DNA of 8,972 nt, taken from contig CAZHPF010000035.1 of the NCBI GenBank assembly GCA_964534095.1, positions 1 through 8,972 of the forward strand. The letters run 5' to 3'. Of the stretch, positions 6,995-8,972 are shown one piece after another (within the stretch, counting starts at the first letter, position 1; every line of letters starts with the position of its first letter). This stretch comes from CALMSM01 sp964534095. Lineage in GTDB: Bacteria > Patescibacteriota > Saccharimonadia > Saccharimonadales > CALMSM01. The notes below the pieces were generated by a model that was not told the DNA's origin, ran no database searches, and worked only from the letters and a program-made list of their open reading frames with translations. A program made the position numbers and the translations under genes.

Positions 6995-7000
6995 AAGGAA
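6995..7000 (+). promoter_or_regulatory. Shine-Dalgarno site of the 83-residue gene
   Basis: AAGGAA lies 7 nt before ATG 7008. It is one of few standard ribosome binding sites in this window and is the main support that this small frame is translated. Confidence 0.6.
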
Positions 7001-7007
7001 TCAAGCA

Positions 7008-7259
7008 ATGGCATGGATTGATATGACAGGCAGTCACCCAGAAGTTCATGATCCAGGCGGCATTGTATTTGGTTTCACGACTGATAGGGGTACACTTTTG
7101 GCTTATGAAGCGGACGCGAGTCAAGTAGATAGAGGCCGGCTCCCTCCAGCTTCAGATGGAGCCCTTATGCCTGAAGTTGAATGCAGCGACGGAGAGGTGG
7201 GAACTATTATTGGACAACAACGTGCTGTAGCAACTGCAGGTTTGGTCAGACAATTCTGA
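7008..7259 (+). CDS. Small orphan protein, 83 residues, unknown function
   Basis: I do not recognise this protein. It has no hydrophobic segment long enough for a membrane helix, no signal peptide and a single cysteine (Cys59). It is rich in Gly, Ala and acidic residues, with turn-forming stretches such as HDPGG (14-18) and LPPASDG (45-51). Support that it is real: a well-placed Shine-Dalgarno site, a promoter-like region upstream, and a frame filling the space between two genes. Its last 14 bp overlap the 3' end of the convergent minus-strand gene. With no homology visible to me, a spurious frame cannot be excluded. Confidence 0.6.
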   Translation: MAWIDMTGSHPEVHDPGGIVFGFTTDRGTLLAYEADASQVDRGRLPPASDGALMPEVECSDGEVGTIIGQQRAVATAGLVRQF

Positions 7260-7485
7260 TGGTAAGCCTCTTGGTTGTTTTACAGAGTTTTTGGAGTTCG
7301 TGAAGTTTTATACGAAGTGCTCCGGCAAGGGACGCGCTTGATACCTGTATGATAATTTGTTGTGGTTGTACGGACACTCGGCACTGAGCATTGAACTGTG
7401 TTTTGACAAATTTTTTTATAGCCTGAACTTCGTCGGGTTCTTCAATATGTCGATGTTTAAGAATGTCTCCTAGCGCTGTACTCAT
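7246..7485 (-). CDS. DUF721/DciA-like protein
   Basis: The 79-residue product has a short N-terminal helix (about 3-30) and a core in which a beta strand with alternating hydrophobics (IIIQVSS, 44-50) leads into a helix ASLAGALRIKLHEL (51-64) and ends in a strand LTIRIV (74-79). This strand-helix-strand order, with the Val-x-Ser-x-x-Leu-x-x-x-Leu pattern, resembles DUF721, the family of DciA, which helps load the DnaB helicase in bacteria lacking DnaC. The match is my reading of the pattern, not a search result, and the protein is short for the family, so a helicase-loading role is tentative. It is transcribed divergently from mutM and has a promoter placing the transcript start at the ATG. 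Confidence 0.7.
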   Translation of the reverse strand: MSTALGDILKHRHIEEPDEVQAIKKFVKTQFNAQCRVSVQPQQIIIQVSSASLAGALRIKLHELQKLCKTTKRLTIRIV

Positions 7486-7491
7486 ACTCCA

Positions 7492-7519
7492 ACTCTAGCA
7501 CGTACACTATTCGTGTAAA
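7492..7519 (-). promoter_or_regulatory. Predicted promoter of the DUF721-like gene, leaderless type
   Basis: On the minus strand, TTTACA (7514-7519), a 16-bp spacer and TAGAGT (7492-7497) with an extended TGC (7498-7500) precede ATG 7485 by 6 nt. The GGAG next to the start is only 2 nt away, too close for normal Shine-Dalgarno use. Confidence 0.6.
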
Positions 7520-7526
7520 CACTATT
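7504..7526. repeat. Tandem direct repeat ACACTATT in the DUF721-like/mutM divergent region
   Basis: ACACTATT occurs at 7504-7511 and 7519-7526, centres 15 bp apart, each followed by a similar CG-containing end (TCG or TTCGG after the shared bases). The copies flank and touch the -35 box of the minus-strand gene, so a regulator site is possible. Confidence 0.35.
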
Positions 7527-7571
7527 TCGGCTCTTTTGCAGTATTACCCTAAACTTAAATACAGAATCCGG

Positions 7572-7577
7572 TAAAAT
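7572..7577 (+). promoter_or_regulatory. Predicted -10 box of mutM, leaderless type
   Basis: TAAAAT lies 6 nt before ATG 7584. No convincing -35 hexamer is visible at 16-18 bp. GAGG at 7578-7581 is only 2 nt from the ATG, too close to act as a normal ribosome binding site. Confidence 0.5.
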
Positions 7578-7583
7578 GAGGCT

Positions 7584-8456
7584 ATGCCGGAATTACCTGA
7601 AGTTGAAACCGTACGCATTGGACTTGTCGGCTTGATAGTAGGCAAACAAATCAGCGAAGTGTCGCATGATACTGTTAAAAGTTTCCCAAACTCTGATGCT
7701 GATGTCGCTGCATTTATGGTGGGCTCAAAAATTATAAATGTGCGACGTCGGGCAAAAGTGTTACTGGTTGACCTGAGTACTAACTACACACTGGTTATTC
7801 ATTTAAAAATGACCGGGCAAATAGTGTTTGTGGGTGTCACACGGTTTGGCGCTGGACATCCTAGCGATTCGCTGATAACAGAACTGCCGGATAAATCCAC
7901 ACGAGTTGTTGTAACATTTGATGACAACTCCCGTCTGTTTTTTAACGACCAGCGTAAGTTTGGCTGGATGCGTCTTTTGCCCACTCCTGAAGTTCCGAAT
8001 ATTGATTTTATGCGGAAGGTGGGGCCTGAACCGCTCGAAACTGGCTTTACGCCGGACATACTGTATACGCGACTGCAACGACGAAAGAATACATCCATTA
8101 AGGCCGCGCTCCTCGACCAAACGGTGCTCGCCGGCATCGGGAACATCTATGCCGACGAAGCGCTATGGGGTGCCAAGATACACCCGGCTACAAAAGTTGC
8201 ACAACTCACCAGACCTCAAGTTACCGCTTTGCACCGTGAACTACAATTTGTGCTCAAACTGTCTATTGAGAAAGGCGGCTCCAGCGACAAAAACTATGTA
8301 AATGCCGAAGGTGAAAAGGGCAGTTATATCAGTTTTGCCCGTGTATTTCGACGCGAAGGCCAAGCCTGTCCTCGCTGTGGCACAACTATAGAAAAAACCC
8401 GCGTAGCCGGCCGCGGCACCCACATCTGTCCGCATTGCCAATTGTTGACAAAATAG
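7584..8456 (+). CDS. mutM: Formamidopyrimidine-DNA glycosylase (8-oxoguanine glycosylase/AP lyase)
   Basis: MutM (Fpg) excises 8-oxoguanine and ring-opened purines and cuts the abasic site. The N-terminus MPELPEVET exposes the catalytic Pro after Met removal and the adjacent Glu. Lys58 is the conserved active-site lysine, and HLKMTGQ (73-79) holds the void-filling Met76. Arg124 and Phe126 in DQRKFG match the other intercalating residues. The helix-two-turn-helix contains GIGNIYADE (184-192, Asn187). The C-terminal zinc finger has Cys262, Cys265, Cys282 and Cys285 with the GRGTH loop (Arg277). All catalytic parts are present, and at 290 residues it is somewhat longer than E. coli Fpg (269), mainly through a loop at about 83-108. 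Together with polA and a MutT-like Nudix gene nearby it suggests an oxidised-guanine repair neighbourhood. Confidence 0.98.
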   Translation: MPELPEVETVRIGLVGLIVGKQISEVSHDTVKSFPNSDADVAAFMVGSKIINVRRRAKVLLVDLSTNYTLVIHLKMTGQIVFVGVTRFGAGHPSDSLITELPDKSTRVVVTFDDNSRLFFNDQRKFGWMRLLPTPEVPNIDFMRKVGPEPLETGFTPDILYTRLQRRKNTSIKAALLDQTVLAGIGNIYADEALWGAKIHPATKVAQLTRPQVTALHRELQFVLKLSIEKGGSSDKNYVNAEGEKGSYISFARVFRREGQACPRCGTTIEKTRVAGRGTHICPHCQLLTK

Positions 8457-8473
8457 CTATTTTTTGCTATAGT
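8445..8473 (+). promoter_or_regulatory. Near-consensus sigma70-type promoter inside the mutM 3' end
   Basis: TTGACA (8445-8450), a 17-bp spacer and TATAGT (8468-8473) give the best promoter in the window. The -35 box lies in the last mutM codons and the mutM stop falls within the spacer. Initiation near 8480 would give a leader of about 30 nt before ATG 8511. A 5-bp inverted repeat (ATAGC 8453-8457, GCTAT 8466-8470) overlaps the spacer and -10 box. Confidence 0.8.
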
Positions 8474-8510
8474 AAACTCACTCAATTAAAACAAATAGCC
8501 GAAAGAAGCC

Positions 8511-8972
8511 ATGTCCGATCCGCGCGAACGAAGCCAATCCCAGTTGCCTCATCCAGATGAAATCAGCAGTATTTATGACGAAGTACTTACTCATAACAGA
8601 GAGCATACGGGCGTTGGCGCTATTTTTTCGGGTCTCGTGGCTGTTGTGGCCGAAGCTGAGCCGATTGACTTAAGCGCTACGCAGCCGCCGTCAGGTGAAG
8701 AGACTGAACCGATCGCGCTGGTAAAAGGAGCAGCCCGCTATACGGATCAGGCGACGCAAGAAGGAGAACTGGCTGGCGATATTGTTGTATGGTCAAGTGA
8801 CGAACCAATGCAAAAGATAGGTATACGAATTGATGCAACAGGAGCCTATATTTCTCAGGGTAGTACCGACAAAAAGGCTTCCGCACAAGCGCTTGTGCCG
8901 CATCTGGATAGCCCAAGCCGTTTCGGTAGTTTCTTGACGACCGTAGAGAAAGAAGATCTGACAGCAAATACG
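8511..8972 (+). CDS. Acidic protein of unknown function, N-terminal 154 residues (continues past right edge)
   Basis: The frame is open from ATG 8511 to the end of the window. I recognise no family. The visible part is hydrophilic and acidic, with no signal peptide; the only mildly hydrophobic stretch is 36-48 (GAIFSGLVAVVAE), too short for a confident membrane helix. The segment 50-67 is Pro/Ser/Thr/Glu-rich and looks like a linker. From about 68 to 115, alternating hydrophobic stretches (IVVW 91-94, IGIRIDATGAYIS 103-115) suggest a beta-rich domain. A purine-rich AAAGAAG precedes the ATG by 2 nt, a weak ribosome binding site. It has the strongest promoter in the window, so it may be well expressed. 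Confidence 0.75.
   Translation, partial: MSDPRERSQSQLPHPDEISSIYDEVLTHNREHTGVGAIFSGLVAVVAEAEPIDLSATQPPSGEETEPIALVKGAARYTDQATQEGELAGDIVVWSSDEPMQKIGIRIDATGAYISQGSTDKKASAQALVPHLDSPSRFGSFLTTVEKEDLTANT

Noticed and set aside
8453..8470. Inverted repeat ATAGC/GCTAT with a T-run as a mutM terminator
   Set aside because: The stem is only 5 bp and AT-rich, the T-run lies in the loop, and it coincides with a good promoter. It is unlikely to terminate transcription.
8677..8967. Minus-strand open frame opposite the last gene
   Set aside because: It lies wholly inside the plus-strand frame from 8511, which has the window's strongest promoter. No promoter or ribosome binding site evidence was found for it.
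1..8972. Defence system, CRISPR array, prophage, transposon or tRNA/rRNA gene
   Set aside because: I looked on both strands for regularly spaced repeats, transposase or nuclease-helicase motifs and structural RNA and found none. Nearly all the sequence is covered by housekeeping or orphan coding genes.

Overview
The window looks like chromosomal DNA from a small-genome bacterium of the Candidate Phyla Radiation (Patescibacteria), most plausibly a Saccharibacteria (TM7) member. That placement is an inference. It rests on compact gene spacing, several genes whose -10 box lies only 6-9 nt before the start codon, a DNA polymerase I without a recognisable proofreading site, and small orphan proteins beside housekeeping repair genes. 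UGA is used as a stop codon, so the recoded UGA=Gly code of Gracilibacteria/SR1 is excluded. I see no rRNA, tRNA, CRISPR array, insertion sequence or prophage, and no intergenic gap longer than about 110 bp.

Layout: (1) 1-1690, minus strand: the N-terminal 563 residues of a P2-type cation-pumping ATPase, cut by the left edge. (2) A 78-bp divergent promoter region. (3) 1769-5687, plus strand: a tight three-gene run of polA, an aldo/keto reductase (4-nt ATGA overlap) and a Nudix hydrolase (14-nt gap, good Shine-Dalgarno). (4) 5730-6902, plus: a membrane-anchored extracytoplasmic protein of unknown function and a HAD-superfamily hydrolase, each with its own promoter-like signal. (5) 7008-7259, plus: an 83-residue orphan, converging with and overlapping by 14 bp a minus-strand DUF721/DciA-like protein (7246-7485). 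(6) 7584-8456, plus: mutM/fpg, the 8-oxoguanine DNA glycosylase. (7) A near-consensus sigma70-type promoter inside the 3' end of mutM drives an unrecognised acidic protein starting at 8511, cut by the right edge.

Functionally, much of the window concerns DNA replication and repair: PolA for gap filling, MutM for oxidised purine excision, a MutT-like Nudix enzyme that may clean nucleotide pools, and a possible DnaB-loader-like protein. The reductase fits an oxidative or aldehyde stress theme. This is an ordinary housekeeping region with several orphan genes, not an obvious defence or mobile system. The most notable signals are the recurring leaderless-type starts, non-canonical residues in the ATPase, PolA, HAD and Nudix active sites, and three unrecognised proteins.
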